A stretch of DNA of 64,000 nt from Arthrobacter methylotrophus (GTDB lineage: Bacteria; Actinomycetota; Actinomycetes; Actinomycetales; Micrococcaceae), in NCBI RefSeq assembly GCF_039539965.1, contig NZ_BAABED010000001.1:2666001-2730000 (forward strand). Direction: 5' to 3'. The notes under the pieces are model-generated. The model did no database searches. It saw only the letters and a program-made list of their open reading frames with translations, and was not told the origin of the DNA. This document shows positions 18,859 through 26,113 of this stretch, piece by piece. Every line of letters starts with the position of its first letter. The stretch's first letter is position 1. Both the position numbers and the translations under genes were made by a program.

Positions 18859-19533
18859 GTGGCTCACTTTGTAATCATGGGTTGCGGACGAGTGGGCGCA
18901 ACATTGGCGCACACCTTGGAAGACGCCGGCCATTCCGTGGCGATCATCGACCAGGACGACCGTGCCTTCCGCCGTCTGCGCAGCGGATTCACCGGCAGGA
19001 AAGTCACCGGCGTCGGCTTTGACCGCGACACCCTCAAACAGGCGGGTTGTGAAGAGGCGTACGCCTTCGCTGCCGTCTCCAGCGGTGATAATTCCAATAT
19101 CCTCGCAACCCGGGTAGCCCGTGAAACTTTCCATGTTTCGCATGTTGTTGCCCGCATCTACGATCCCGGCCGCGCCGAAATCTACCAACGCCTGGGCATT
19201 CCCACGGTTGCGGCCGTGCGTTGGAGCGCGGACCAGGTTCTGCGACGCATCCTGCCCGAACAACACTTGGCGGGCGATTACCGCGAGCCTTCCGGCCGGC
19301 TGGTGCTGTCCGAAGTGGACCTCAACGAAGGTTGGATCGGACGCCCGTTGACTGCCATCGAAGCAGCTTCCGGAATCCGCATCGCTTTCCTGACCCGCTT
19401 CGGGGAGGGCGTCCTGCCCCAGACCGGAACGGCGTACCAGGAGGGTGACACTGTGCACGCCATGTTGAATCTGGACCGCAGCGCCGAGGTAGCGCGCGTC
19501 CTCGCCAGCGCACCCGCCAAGGAGTCTGAGTGA
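18859..19533 (+). CDS. ceoB: TrkA-family potassium uptake regulator (first subunit)
   Basis: A 224-residue RCK protein. The Rossmann fold begins immediately with FVIMGCGRVGATLAHTLE, followed by the acidic ribose-binding residues in VAIIDQDDRAF. A C-terminal RCK_C/TrkA_C domain (about 140-215) could bind nucleotide such as c-di-AMP or NAD(H). GTG at 18859 is the start: AAGGAGAG lies just upstream and the Rossmann motif follows directly. It overlaps the next gene by GTGA. Position and pairing match M. tuberculosis ceoB (Rv2691). It is probably a cytoplasmic gating subunit of a K+ transport system, with the divergent permease as candidate partner. Confidence 0.87.
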   Translation: MAHFVIMGCGRVGATLAHTLEDAGHSVAIIDQDDRAFRRLRSGFTGRKVTGVGFDRDTLKQAGCEEAYAFAAVSSGDNSNILATRVARETFHVSHVVARIYDPGRAEIYQRLGIPTVAAVRWSADQVLRRILPEQHLAGDYREPSGRLVLSEVDLNEGWIGRPLTAIEAASGIRIAFLTRFGEGVLPQTGTAYQEGDTVHAMLNLDRSAEVARVLASAPAKESE

Positions 19534-20261
19534 AAGTCGTTATTGTCGGCGCCGGCAGCGTCGGTTCATCGATCGCGCGGGAATTGCTCGCCCACAAACA
19601 CGAGATCATGTTGATCGACCTCAAGCCGGAAGTCATTGGGCGCAGCGGCCTCCGTGGGGCCCGCTGGCTGGTGGGCGATGCGTGCGAATTGAGCACGCTG
19701 CAGGAAGCGAAATTGGAAGGGGCCGACGTCGTCGTGTCTGCGACCGGCGACGACAAGGTCAACTTGGTGGTGTCCTTGCTCGCCAAGACCGAGTTCGGTG
19801 TTGGACGCACGGTGGGTCGCGTGAACAACCCCAAGAACGATTGGATGTTCAACGATTCCTGGGGCGTCGACGTCGCCGTCAATACCCCGCAGCTCATGAC
19901 GGCGCTTGTCGAAGAAGCCGTGGAAATCGGTGACCTTGTCCGCCTGCTGACCTTGCAGACGGGCGTGTCCTCGCTCGTCGAATTCACCGTCCCCCACGAC
20001 TCACACATCATCGGCAGCACGGTGGGCGGCATCGAATGGCCCGAAGACACCACCCTGGTGGCGATCCTCCGGGACCATGCACCCATCACTCCGAGCCGCG
20101 ACGACGTGATCGACGGCGGAGACGAGCTGTTCTTCGTCACGACCATCGTGGCCGAAGACGGTCTCAGGGCCTTGCTCTCCCCGTCCGCCGCCGACCACGG
20201 TTCTGTGGAGGTCGAGGAAGAGTTTTCGGATCAGTCAGACGACGACGGCTTCGACGGCTGA
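19530..20261 (+). CDS. ceoC: TrkA-family potassium uptake regulator (second subunit)
   Basis: A 243-residue RCK protein with KVVIVGAGSVGSSIARELLA at the start and MLIDLKPEV as ribose-binding strand. A TrkA_C domain follows (about 140-215) and an acidic tail at the end. It starts with GTG overlapping the ceoB stop, as in M. tuberculosis ceoB-ceoC (Rv2691-Rv2692), and the two products probably form a hetero-oligomer. The last 31 bases of the gene overlap the 3' end of the convergent DUF3159 gene. Confidence 0.87.
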   Translation: MKVVIVGAGSVGSSIARELLAHKHEIMLIDLKPEVIGRSGLRGARWLVGDACELSTLQEAKLEGADVVVSATGDDKVNLVVSLLAKTEFGVGRTVGRVNNPKNDWMFNDSWGVDVAVNTPQLMTALVEEAVEIGDLVRLLTLQTGVSSLVEFTVPHDSHIIGSTVGGIEWPEDTTLVAILRDHAPITPSRDDVIDGGDELFFVTTIVAEDGLRALLSPSAADHGSVEVEEEFSDQSDDDGFDG

Positions 20262-21022
20262 GGATCCGTTTCCGGCTTCTGGCCTGGCGCCGGCCGGGTC
20301 AGGAGCCAGGCAATCCAGAGACCGAGAATGTACAACGGGGCGCCCATGATCAGCCTCATGGTGGCGAGGGCGGCCAGGCCGGGCTCGCCCATGAAGTACA
20401 GGGGAACCTGGACCACGAGCCGTAGCGCCAACACAACGATGACCACCCACGTGCCGATGGCGTATGCCCGCAAGCGCTCCGGGTCCTTCCGCCATTCGAA
20501 GCCTTCGTTGCGGACAAAGCCGAACAGCAGGCCGGCGATCGGCCACTTGAGCAAGATGGACAAGAGCATTCCGGCGATGTAGGCGCTGTTCGTGTAGAAG
20601 CCCAGGACGTAGAAATCCTCGGCCTTTCCGGTGGTGTTCGCGAGCCAGGCGGAGACTGCGACGCCGGCGGTCCCGGCAAGCGCCTGGGTCAACGGGCGCC
20701 GCTGGACCAACCGGACGACGGTAAAGACGGCGGCAGCCGCGAGGGACGCAAGCAGGGAAGCGGCGAGGTCCTTGGTAATCATGAACGCGATCAGGAACAC
20801 CAAGCCCGGCACGATGCTCTCGGCTATCCCTTGAAAACCTCCGGCCGACTTGAGGATATCCACGTGCCCATGACTGTTGCGTTGGAGTCCGGCCTTTTCC
20901 GCGTAGCCTGCGGCAATGTCGGCAATACTTGGGCCTGGGGTCCCCTGAGCGAAATCTCCTGCCAAGCCAGGTTCTTCCTGAGCTGGTTTCTCGTGGGGAC
21001 CGGGTCCCTTGGCGACTGTCAT
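20231..21022 (-). CDS. DUF3159 family membrane protein
   Basis: A 263-residue protein of the actinobacterial DUF3159 family (M. tuberculosis Rv2693c in the same position). An N-terminal cytoplasmic part (1-65) is followed by about five or six hydrophobic segments between residues 70 and 245, with conserved FLIAFMITKDLAASLLASL and NEGFEWRKDPERLRAY between segments. The tail is hydrophilic and proline-rich. The gene starts with an ATGA overlap from the OB-fold gene and ends 31 bases inside the convergent ceoC. Function is unknown; neighbouring K+ genes suggest a possible link to membrane transport, which is speculative. Confidence 0.8.
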   Translation of the reverse strand: MTVAKGPGPHEKPAQEEPGLAGDFAQGTPGPSIADIAAGYAEKAGLQRNSHGHVDILKSAGGFQGIAESIVPGLVFLIAFMITKDLAASLLASLAAAAVFTVVRLVQRRPLTQALAGTAGVAVSAWLANTTGKAEDFYVLGFYTNSAYIAGMLLSILLKWPIAGLLFGFVRNEGFEWRKDPERLRAYAIGTWVVIVVLALRLVVQVPLYFMGEPGLAALATMRLIMGAPLYILGLWIAWLLTRPAPGQKPETDPQPSKPSSSD

Positions 21023-21372
21023 TGGTGCTCCTGCCGGGAGAGGATTTCATAGCGCGGATTGAACATGGTGGGCATCCCGTCCCGCACGGTCACCATGCCT
21101 TCGAGCCGCAAGAGGGTCCCGGGTTCGATCCCAGTCACTTTTCGCCGCCCCAACCAGATGACCCGTAAGCGGACCAACGGCTCGTTTTCCCCCCTGCGGG
21201 CAATCCGGTCAACGACGATTGCCGAAAAATGTGCTTGCTCGTTGGCGGGCTGGTAGGTCACCGATTCAATGAAACCCGTGCAATCGACTCTGCCCCGTGC
21301 AGGGAGCTCAGCGAGGGAGCGGGATGGCGGGCTGCCATGGGCGCCAGCAGCGCGAGGCGCTTTGTCAGCCAA
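21019..21372 (-). CDS. OB-fold nucleic-acid-binding protein
   Basis: A short protein (117 residues from the chosen TTG) with a single OB-fold: RVDCTGFIESVTYQPANE begins the barrel and GTLLRLEGMVTVRDGMPTMF ends it. M. tuberculosis Rv2694c is the positional counterpart. TTG at 21372 is preferred because CGGAG lies about 12 bases upstream and it overlaps the DUF3710 stop by 8 bases; other starts cannot be excluded. The product could bind single-stranded DNA or RNA, but the family's role is not established. Confidence 0.72.
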   Translation of the reverse strand: MADKAPRAAGAHGSPPSRSLAELPARGRVDCTGFIESVTYQPANEQAHFSAIVVDRIARRGENEPLVRLRVIWLGRRKVTGIEPGTLLRLEGMVTVRDGMPTMFNPRYEILSRQEHQ

Positions 21373-22114
21373 TCTGGGTGATCTCCGGGCCACGTTCGGG
21401 CTGCTGAAACTCCGGTGTTTCGTGCGGAGCACCGTGCTCGCCGGGGACTGCTGCGTCCTTGGGCAGCTTCAGCTGGAGCAATTCGCGGGGCGGCATGGGG
21501 TTGTCTCCGCGAATGACCACAACCTTGCGGAAGAGGTTCTCCAGCCCTTCGGCAGCTGCCTTGTCCAAAGCGGCCTCACCACCGATGACACCCCGGAGGA
21601 ACCAACGGGGCCCGTCCACCCCCATGAACCTGGCAGCTCGGAAGCCGCGTCCGCCGTCGGCAGATTCGCTCGGAAGTTTGGCGATGAGTTCCGTGCCGAA
21701 GGTGCCGTCGATCTCCTCGACTTCGCCTCCTTGACTGGACACGGACTGGCCGATCTGCTCGCGGATCTCGTCCCAGAGACCTTCGGACCGGGGCGCCGCA
21801 AAAGCCTGGAGCTGAAGGCTCGAGCCACCCAAGTCCATGGTGACGGCCACGACCCGTTGGGTTGCTTCTTCCACCTCGAGACGCAGTTGGAGTCCCTCGG
21901 TAGGTTCGATGAGCAGGGAGCCAAGGTCCACGTAGCCGTCCTGGCTATCAATTTCGCTGGCATCCAATGGCCCCTTGGAAAGACGGAAGTCGCCTTTGGG
22001 GGCACCGCTGGCTACTGTCCCGGCGTCCTGCCGCGGAGTCGCGGCGTTGGCCTGCTCGGTACCGCTGTCTTTCGGCTGCTCAGCCTTGGACTTCTTTCCG
22101 CGCCCAAAAAGCAT
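21365..22114 (-). CDS. DUF3710 family protein
   Basis: A 249-residue protein of the DUF3710 family (M. tuberculosis Rv2696c). A charged, low-complexity N-terminus (about 1-50) is followed by the conserved domain: GYVDLGSLLIEPTEGLQLRL near residue 65 and RFMGVDGPRWFLRGVIGG near 175. The domain also contains EGLWDEIREQIGQSV. No membrane segment is visible. It stands between dut and the OB-fold gene in a conserved order, so a role in nucleotide or nucleic-acid metabolism is possible, but this is inference from neighbours. Confidence 0.82.
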   Translation of the reverse strand: MLFGRGKKSKAEQPKDSGTEQANAATPRQDAGTVASGAPKGDFRLSKGPLDASEIDSQDGYVDLGSLLIEPTEGLQLRLEVEEATQRVVAVTMDLGGSSLQLQAFAAPRSEGLWDEIREQIGQSVSSQGGEVEEIDGTFGTELIAKLPSESADGGRGFRAARFMGVDGPRWFLRGVIGGEAALDKAAAEGLENLFRKVVVIRGDNPMPPRELLQLKLPKDAAVPGEHGAPHETPEFQQPERGPEITQIG

Positions 22115-22158
22115 CGGGTTGTCTCCTTAGTAGTGGTCTATCCCCAGTAAACCGCAGA

Positions 22159-22180
22159 CTGCCCGTCAACTCGCGGGCAG
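22159..22180 (-). terminator. Short hairpin between dut and DUF3710
   Basis: CTGCCCG (22159-22165) and CGGGCAG (22174-22180) can pair around an 8-base loop in the 110-base gap after dut. It is followed on the minus strand by a sequence that is not U-rich, so it would be at most a weak terminator. Confidence 0.35.
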
Positions 22181-22224
22181 TATCTCACTCGGCGCCAGAC
22201 GGCGTCGATTGTCGAGGCTTTTTG

Positions 22225-22737
22225 CTAGCCCACAGCCGGTGCGAAGCCCCCGGTCGATCCAAAGCCGCCGGTGCCGCGCGACGTGTCGGACAGCTCATCC
22301 ACCGCAACGAACTGCGCATACTCGACGCGCTGGATCACCATTTGGGCAATTCTATCGCCGCGCTTGAGCTCTATTGCCTGGTTTTTGTCCGTGTTCAAAA
22401 GCGTCACGGAAATTTCACCTCGGTAGCCGGCATCGACTGTCCCTGGGGCGTTGACCACTGTGAGTCCGTGTTTGGTGGCCAGCCCCGAGCGCGGGTGGAT
22501 CAGCGCGACGAAGCCGTTGGGCAGCCCGATAGAGACCCCTGTGGGAACGAGCTTCCGTTCCCCCGGGGCGAGCGATACGTCCACCCGGGCACGCAGATCC
22601 GCACCGGCATCTCCGGGATGGGCGTACGACGGTGCTTCCAAACCGGCGTCGAGCATCTTCAGCTGAATCTGGAGGGTTGGCGCGCCATATTCGGCGGCGG
22701 TGTCTGCTGGGTTGGCTACTGCGGTCTCGTGGCTCAC
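22225..22737 (-). CDS. dut: dUTP diphosphatase
   Basis: A 170-residue homotrimeric dUTPase converting dUTP to dUMP and pyrophosphate, which keeps uracil out of DNA. The five conserved motifs are in order: I HPGDAGADLRA, II IHPRSGLATKHG, III NAPGTVDAGYRGEI, IV KRGDRIAQMVIQ and V RGTGGFGSTG. GTG at 22737 is taken as start: it gives the usual family length, and the reading frame upstream is unrelated to the family. A -10-like TAGAAT ends 8 bases before this GTG, so the mRNA may be leaderless. It is divergent from DUF3093, as in M. tuberculosis. Confidence 0.92.
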   Translation of the reverse strand: MSHETAVANPADTAAEYGAPTLQIQLKMLDAGLEAPSYAHPGDAGADLRARVDVSLAPGERKLVPTGVSIGLPNGFVALIHPRSGLATKHGLTVVNAPGTVDAGYRGEISVTLLNTDKNQAIELKRGDRIAQMVIQRVEYAQFVAVDELSDTSRGTGGFGSTGGFAPAVG

Positions 22738-22745
22738 AGTCACAT

Positions 22746-22751
22746 ATTCTA
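22746..22751 (-). promoter_or_regulatory. Candidate -10 element for leaderless dut
   Basis: TAGAAT on the minus strand matches TATAAT at five of six positions and stands 8 bases before the dut GTG, which puts the transcription start at or next to the start codon. No convincing -35 hexamer is seen. Confidence 0.4.
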
Positions 22752-22834
22752 TCGTCCGCGCGATACTGCCACGGTTGCGGTCGCACATTCCTGCGCGTTC
22801 AATCAGGGGGTCCGAGTCCCGATAAGCTGGTTGC

Positions 22835-23326
22835 ATGCCTGAATCGACTGCTTCCGTACCCGCTCCGGACCATTCTTCGAGTGAAACGGGCGTCCTGTTT
22901 ACGGAAAAGCTCTGGCCGTCACCCTGGATTTGGATTGTGGTGGTCGGCTTGTCCGCCGCAGGCATCCTGATGTTTGCTCCCATCAGCATTACCGCGGGCA
23001 TCATCGCCGCTGTGGTCCTCTTCGCGGTCATGACCATCATGCTGTTGTTGTCGACTCCGGCGATCGTCGTGGACCGCGACACCGTCCAGGTGGGCCGCGC
23101 CACGATCCAGCGCGAATTCGTCGGAGCAGTCAGCGCATTCCGCAAGGAGGAAGCCACTGCAGAGCGCGGTACGCGCCTCCATGGCCTGGCGTTCCTGTGC
23201 CTCCGCGGCTGGATCGACCCTGTGGTGCGCATTGAAATCACCGACCCGGCGGACCGCACTCCGTACTGGCTGACGTCCACCCGTCGCCCTGAAGAACTGC
23301 TGGCGGCGCTCTCCAAGCAGGGCTAG
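22835..23326 (+). CDS. DUF3093 family membrane protein
   Basis: A 163-residue protein with two adjacent hydrophobic segments (about residues 28-72: WIWIVVVGLSAAGILMFAP, then TAGIIAAVVLFAVMTIMLLL) and a cytoplasmic beta-rich domain thereafter. The family is actinobacterial and unnamed; M. tuberculosis Rv2698 is the positional counterpart, divergent from dut. The ATG has no clear ribosome binding site. GATAAG stands 8 bases before it with TTCAAT 17 bases further upstream, so the message may be leaderless. The gene shares its stop-codon bases (CTAG) with the convergent DUF4193 gene. Confidence 0.8.
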   Translation: MPESTASVPAPDHSSSETGVLFTEKLWPSPWIWIVVVGLSAAGILMFAPISITAGIIAAVVLFAVMTIMLLLSTPAIVVDRDTVQVGRATIQREFVGAVSAFRKEEATAERGTRLHGLAFLCLRGWIDPVVRIEITDPADRTPYWLTSTRRPEELLAALSKQG

Positions 23327-23622
23327 CTTTCGCACTCCTTGCAGTAAAGGTGCCCGTCCTTCTCCCGTGCAATCTGGGAACGGTGCTTGACGAGGAAACA
23401 ATTGAAGCACGTGAATTCATCTGCCTGCGGAGGCAGGACGCGGACCAGTAGCTCTTCGCCCGACAAGTCCGCGCCCGGGAGCTCGTAAGCGTCAGCCAGA
23501 TCAGTCTCATCAATGTCAACCGCTGATGACTGCTTCTCTGTACGACGCGATTTGAGTTCCTCGATCGAGTCCTCGCTGGCGTCTTCCTCTGTCTTCCGAG
23601 GGGCATCGTAATCCGTTGCCAT
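23323..23622 (-). CDS. DUF4193 zinc-ribbon-like protein
   Basis: A 99-residue protein of the DUF4193 family (M. tuberculosis Rv2699c). The first 55 residues are charged and acidic. The C-terminal part carries two CxxC pairs, FTCFNCFLVKHRSQ and LYCKECES, that would hold one zinc ion. The protein is small, cytoplasmic and probably binds nucleic acid or protein; its function is not known. AAGGGACC lies upstream of the ATG. The stop codon overlaps that of DUF3093 by four bases. Confidence 0.87.
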   Translation of the reverse strand: MATDYDAPRKTEEDASEDSIEELKSRRTEKQSSAVDIDETDLADAYELPGADLSGEELLVRVLPPQADEFTCFNCFLVKHRSQIAREKDGHLYCKECES

Positions 23623-23908
23623 GGTCCCTTCTTCGTTCTCCCTTGTGCTTCACGCGGGGCGCGCGGTCCTGCCGACCAGAACCTGCTCCGGTCTAAGGAT
23701 GTAACGCAGCAGGCAGCATTTTTGTGCCCGATATCGGGCAGATTTTCCTCCCGACAGCATCAAATGTCCATAGCCCCGCAGCAAACGTTCGGCGCAGCAG
23801 AATGCCGGAAAATCGCGGAATATCGCGGCGCGCCCTTTGTCCTAGTAGGAAAAGCCTCCACCGGGTGGCAGAGTTTCGAATGTCAGATAGGCCATGGTGG
23901 AGGATTTT

Positions 23909-25357
23909 ATGCGGGATCTACGGCTGGTTGGCGTCCACGACGACGGCGGACATCTCCTGTTGAGCGGTACCGGCGGCGAGATGTTCCAGCTTCCGATTGA
24001 CGAGGCGCTGCGTGTTGCAGCGAGCCGGACACCTGCCCAGGTGGCCGCCCGTGCCTCAATTACGCCCGTCTCCATGTCCCCCCGTGACATTCAGTCGCGT
24101 ATCCGTAGCGGCGCGACGGCCGAGGAAGTGGCAGAGCTGTCCGGGTTGCCACTTGCCAACGTGCAGCGGTACGAGGGCCCCGTGCTGGCTGAGCGCGAGT
24201 ACATCGCCCAACAAGCCCGCAAAGTCGAAGTCGCTGCCCCTGCCCCGGGCCACGATGCCTACCGTGCGGCGTTCGGCGACGATCCTGCAAGCTTGGGCGA
24301 AATGGTGGCGCACCGGCTCACGGCCCACGGGATCGATTCCGCCGCGGTGGAATGGGACTCTTGGCGCCGGACCGACGGCGCGTGGACCGTCGTCGCACGC
24401 TTCGAAACCAAGCCAGGCAGCCTGGAGAGCATCGGCGAAGAGCCGCCCGCGATGTGGACTTTCAATCCCGCCCGAAAATCCCTCCAGAACGCCAACCGGT
24501 GGGCCCAGCAACTGAGCGAGCTCGAACCTCTTGATGGTCCCGTGCCGGCCCGACGGCTCGCAGCCGTCTCCGACAGGCCCTTTGACTTTGAGGTCGACGG
24601 CGGGACCGCCGCCCGTGCGGCCGCCGCCGCTGCCACCAAGGAAGCCGATGGACTTCTGGACATGCTGCGCTCACGCCGGGGACAACGGCTCGGTCTCGAC
24701 GAAGACAGTGACGACGCTTTGGCACTGCTTCTGAGCAGCGGGGTTCCTGCTGCTCATCCCCGACCCGGCGATATCGAAGACGACGAGCTTTCGGACAAGG
24801 CATCAACCGAAACAGCGACGGACGAGCCGGCAGAAGACGAGCCCGCCCCGAGCCGCCGGGACGCCCGCGCATCCATGCTGGCAAGGCTGAGCTTGGCGCC
24901 GCGGCATGAGGACAAGGAAGACGATTCCCTCCGCCTTCACGATGGAGTCAGCACCGATACGCGCGAAATCACGGTGATTCCCAGTCCCTTGCGCCCCGTG
25001 ACCCTGCTCCGGGGCAAGACCGACGATGCCCAGGCCAGCAAGGATGAAGCGCGGTCCCCGGCCGAGGCGTCTTCCCAAGACGGACCGGCATCAACGCGGG
25101 CCGGGCTCGACGAATTGCTCGGCGGAGCGCCCCGACGTGACCGCGAGGAGCTGAAGCCCACCCGTGCCGGGTTGAAGGATTCCTGGCACAAAGTCACTCC
25201 GGCTGCCCCGTCTGCGGGGGTGCACCCGGAAGCAGACAGCCAGTCCCACGGTGAAGAGTCCGACGCAGCAGCCCCAGCCGAGCGCCAACCGTCACGGCCC
25301 AAGCGCTCCAGTATCCCAAGCTGGGATGACATCCTCTTTGGAACCCGCGGCGACTAG
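23909..25357 (+). CDS. sepH: Septation protein SepH (DUF3071)
   Basis: A 482-residue cell-division protein. In Streptomyces, SepH binds FtsZ and promotes its assembly. The N-terminal DUF3071 domain reads MRDLRLVGVHDDGGHLLL, then LPIDEALRVA and SPRDIQSRIRSGATAEEVAE, which forms a helix-turn-helix, and GPVLAEREYIAQQA. The remainder (about 230-482) is disordered, acidic and rich in Ala, Pro and Ser, as expected. ATG at 23909 is the start because GGAGG (23899-23903) lies five bases upstream; an ATG 15 bases earlier lacks such a site. The 286-base spacer upstream is shared with DUF4193 and should hold both promoters. Confidence 0.9.
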   Translation: MRDLRLVGVHDDGGHLLLSGTGGEMFQLPIDEALRVAASRTPAQVAARASITPVSMSPRDIQSRIRSGATAEEVAELSGLPLANVQRYEGPVLAEREYIAQQARKVEVAAPAPGHDAYRAAFGDDPASLGEMVAHRLTAHGIDSAAVEWDSWRRTDGAWTVVARFETKPGSLESIGEEPPAMWTFNPARKSLQNANRWAQQLSELEPLDGPVPARRLAAVSDRPFDFEVDGGTAARAAAAAATKEADGLLDMLRSRRGQRLGLDEDSDDALALLLSSGVPAAHPRPGDIEDDELSDKASTETATDEPAEDEPAPSRRDARASMLARLSLAPRHEDKEDDSLRLHDGVSTDTREITVIPSPLRPVTLLRGKTDDAQASKDEARSPAEASSQDGPASTRAGLDELLGGAPRRDREELKPTRAGLKDSWHKVTPAAPSAGVHPEADSQSHGEESDAAAPAERQPSRPKRSSIPSWDDILFGTRGD

Positions 25358-25381
25358 GCAACCTTCACTCGCGGCGGACGC

Positions 25382-26113
25382 TCAGCTCGCGCCGCGCCAA
25401 AGGCAGGCGTCGACGTCGAACGGCAGCAATTGGTCCCGGCTCGCCATCAGATTTGCGCCATGTGCCGTCACCCGGCGCATGTAGTGCCGGCGGCATAAGG
25501 TCTCGTACCCGACAACAGGGAGCAAGGTTTCAAGGGGCAACATTTCGGCTTGCGCACTGGCAGCCTCTGCCCGGTCGTTCTCCCTTGCGACGTCACCCAC
25601 CACGACCTGCTCACCTTCGACCACCATGATGCCATCCACGGTCCGCGCATTGTGCGTTGCCCGGCGGCCGCACCAACACAGCGCTTCGACCTGCAGGACC
25701 TGTACCCTGTCCGCAAGTTCCACGAACCGCTGGGATCCAGGGAACAGCCGGGTGCGGAAGTCAGAGGTGATCCCGAAGGCGAAGACGTCTACATCCATCT
25801 CGTCGACAACACGCGCCAGTTGTTCGACTTGCTCCGGCGAGTAGAACTGGGCTTCGTCGCAGATGAGGTAGTCAACCCGGAGGCCCGTCGTCCGGCGCAG
25901 GACAACTTCGTCCCAGAAGTCGGTGGCGTCAACGACCTCCACCGCATCCGTCCGGAGCCCGAGCCTGCTGGAGATGACGGAACCGCCAGCGCGGTCGTTA
26001 CGGCTGAAAAGAATCCCGCCGCGGCCACGGGCCCTGTGGTTGTAGTCCATCTGCAGAGCGAGGGTGGACTTGCCGCAATCCATGGTCCCGGAAAAGAAAA
26101 TGAGCTCAGCCAC
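25382..26113 (-). CDS. tdk: Thymidine kinase
   Basis: A 243-residue type II thymidine kinase that phosphorylates thymidine with ATP for salvage. The P-loop is FFSGTMDCGKSTLALQMDYN, the DEAQ motif ICDEAQFYSPEQVEQL, and the lasso region contains the zinc-binding cysteines (ALCWCGRRATHN, and LCRRHYMR near the end). The gene overlaps the upstream phosphatase gene by 8 bases, so it is the last gene of a unit that begins at DUF5998. It converges with sepH across a 24-base gap. Confidence 0.9.
   Translation of the reverse strand: MAELIFFSGTMDCGKSTLALQMDYNHRARGRGGILFSRNDRAGGSVISSRLGLRTDAVEVVDATDFWDEVVLRRTTGLRVDYLICDEAQFYSPEQVEQLARVVDEMDVDVFAFGITSDFRTRLFPGSQRFVELADRVQVLQVEALCWCGRRATHNARTVDGIMVVEGEQVVVGDVARENDRAEAASAQAEMLPLETLLPVVGYETLCRRHYMRRVTAHGANLMASRDQLLPFDVDACLWRGAS

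Noticed and set aside
20235..21050. A 271-codon frame overlapping DUF3159 in another register
   Set aside because: Arg-rich shadow of the DUF3159 gene; the other frame has membrane segments and conserved position.
22738..23316. Extension of the dut frame upstream of the chosen start
   Set aside because: This part is antisense to the DUF3093 gene and does not resemble any dUTPase N-terminus; GTG 22737 gives the family length.
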